From an uncultured Acetatifactor sp. (GTDB lineage Bacteria; Bacillota; Clostridia; Lachnospirales; Lachnospiraceae): 6,510 nt of DNA. Below, piece after piece: positions 6,439 to 6,510 of this stretch (its first letter is position 1; each line of letters begins with the position of its first letter). A program made the translations under genes and the position numbers. The notes beneath the pieces were generated by a model. It searched no databases. It was not told where the DNA came from and worked only from the letters and a program-made list of their open reading frames with translations. Where the stretch lies: contig CAOOJO010000155.1 of NCBI GenBank assembly GCA_948496895.1, positions 1 to 6,510 of the forward strand. The letters are read 5' to 3'.

Positions 6439-6480
6439 TTTCACTTGCCGTGAAACCAGACTGCATAACGCTGACTGGTT
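6439..6480 (+). repeat. Two overlapping dyads downstream of the GNAT gene
   Basis: TTTCAC (6439-6444) and GTGAAA (6450-6455) form a perfect 6-bp stem with a TTGCC loop. Overlapping it, AACCAGACTGC (6454-6464) pairs with GCTGACTGGTT (6470-6480) apart from two mismatches, around an ATAAC loop. Neither is followed by a T-run, so a classical terminator is not supported. They could be the edge of a small repeat, a mobile-element end, an operator for a gene beyond the window, or weak bidirectional termination structures. The two stems share two bases and so may be mutually exclusive. Confidence 0.35.
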
Positions 6481-6510
6481 CCATCGCATGAATACATTAG
6501 GCAGTATTCA

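Noticed and set aside
6441..6510. Minus-strand open frame entering from the right edge and ending near 6441 (YAVWFHGK end), as a convergent gene.
   Set aside because: Only about 22 codons are visible, with no recognisable motif, and the region is explained equally well by the dyads; there is not enough sequence to call a gene.
6488..6510. ATG at 6488 as the start of a new + strand gene.
   Set aside because: No ribosome site precedes it and only seven codons are visible before the window ends.

Overview
The window is a stretch of bacterial chromosome with every gene on the + strand. It reads as a Firmicutes housekeeping cluster, most likely from a Clostridia member of the Lachnospiraceae type. 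The placement is inferred from gene order (rsmB, rlmN, PP2C phosphatase, PASTA kinase, rsgA), from strong AGGAGG-like ribosome sites, from the protein style and from the fairly high GC of the core genes. No species can be named from the sequence alone.

Layout. Positions 1-567 hold the C-terminal half of a 16S rRNA m5C methyltransferase (rsmB), cut by the window edge. A 97-base spacer leads to rlmN (665-1717), the radical-SAM enzyme that methylates A2503 of 23S rRNA. A perfect 11-bp hairpin lies just before a PP2C-type protein phosphatase (1784-2515, GTG start preferred). After a 78-base spacer that can fold comes a membrane-anchored Ser/Thr kinase with three PASTA domains (2594-4720). The GTPase gene rsgA (4763-5653) follows, its start nested in a 14-codon mini-ORF. 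Straight after the rsgA stop is a 43-codon frame resembling the C-terminal tail of a LysR-type regulator, probably a gene remnant. Last are a RimJ/RimL-like GNAT acetyltransferase (5830-6435), AT-richer than the upstream genes, and two small dyads at the right edge.

How the genes fit together. RsmB and RlmN modify rRNA, and RsgA is a late checkpoint in 30S maturation. The kinase and phosphatase form the standard reversible phosphorylation pair: the kinase senses cell-wall fragments through its extracellular PASTA repeats, and the PP2C enzyme reverses it. The same order is known from Bacillus subtilis (rsmB-rlmN-prpC-prkC-rsgA-rpe-thiN). Here rpe and thiN do not follow rsgA. The regulator remnant and the acetyltransferase stand in their place, so the conserved operon ends, or was broken, at about position 5653.

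I see no wholly new system. The points most worth a second look are the hairpin and start choice before the phosphatase, the foldable spacer before the kinase, the mini-ORF at the rsgA start, and the apparent rearrangement scar after rsgA.
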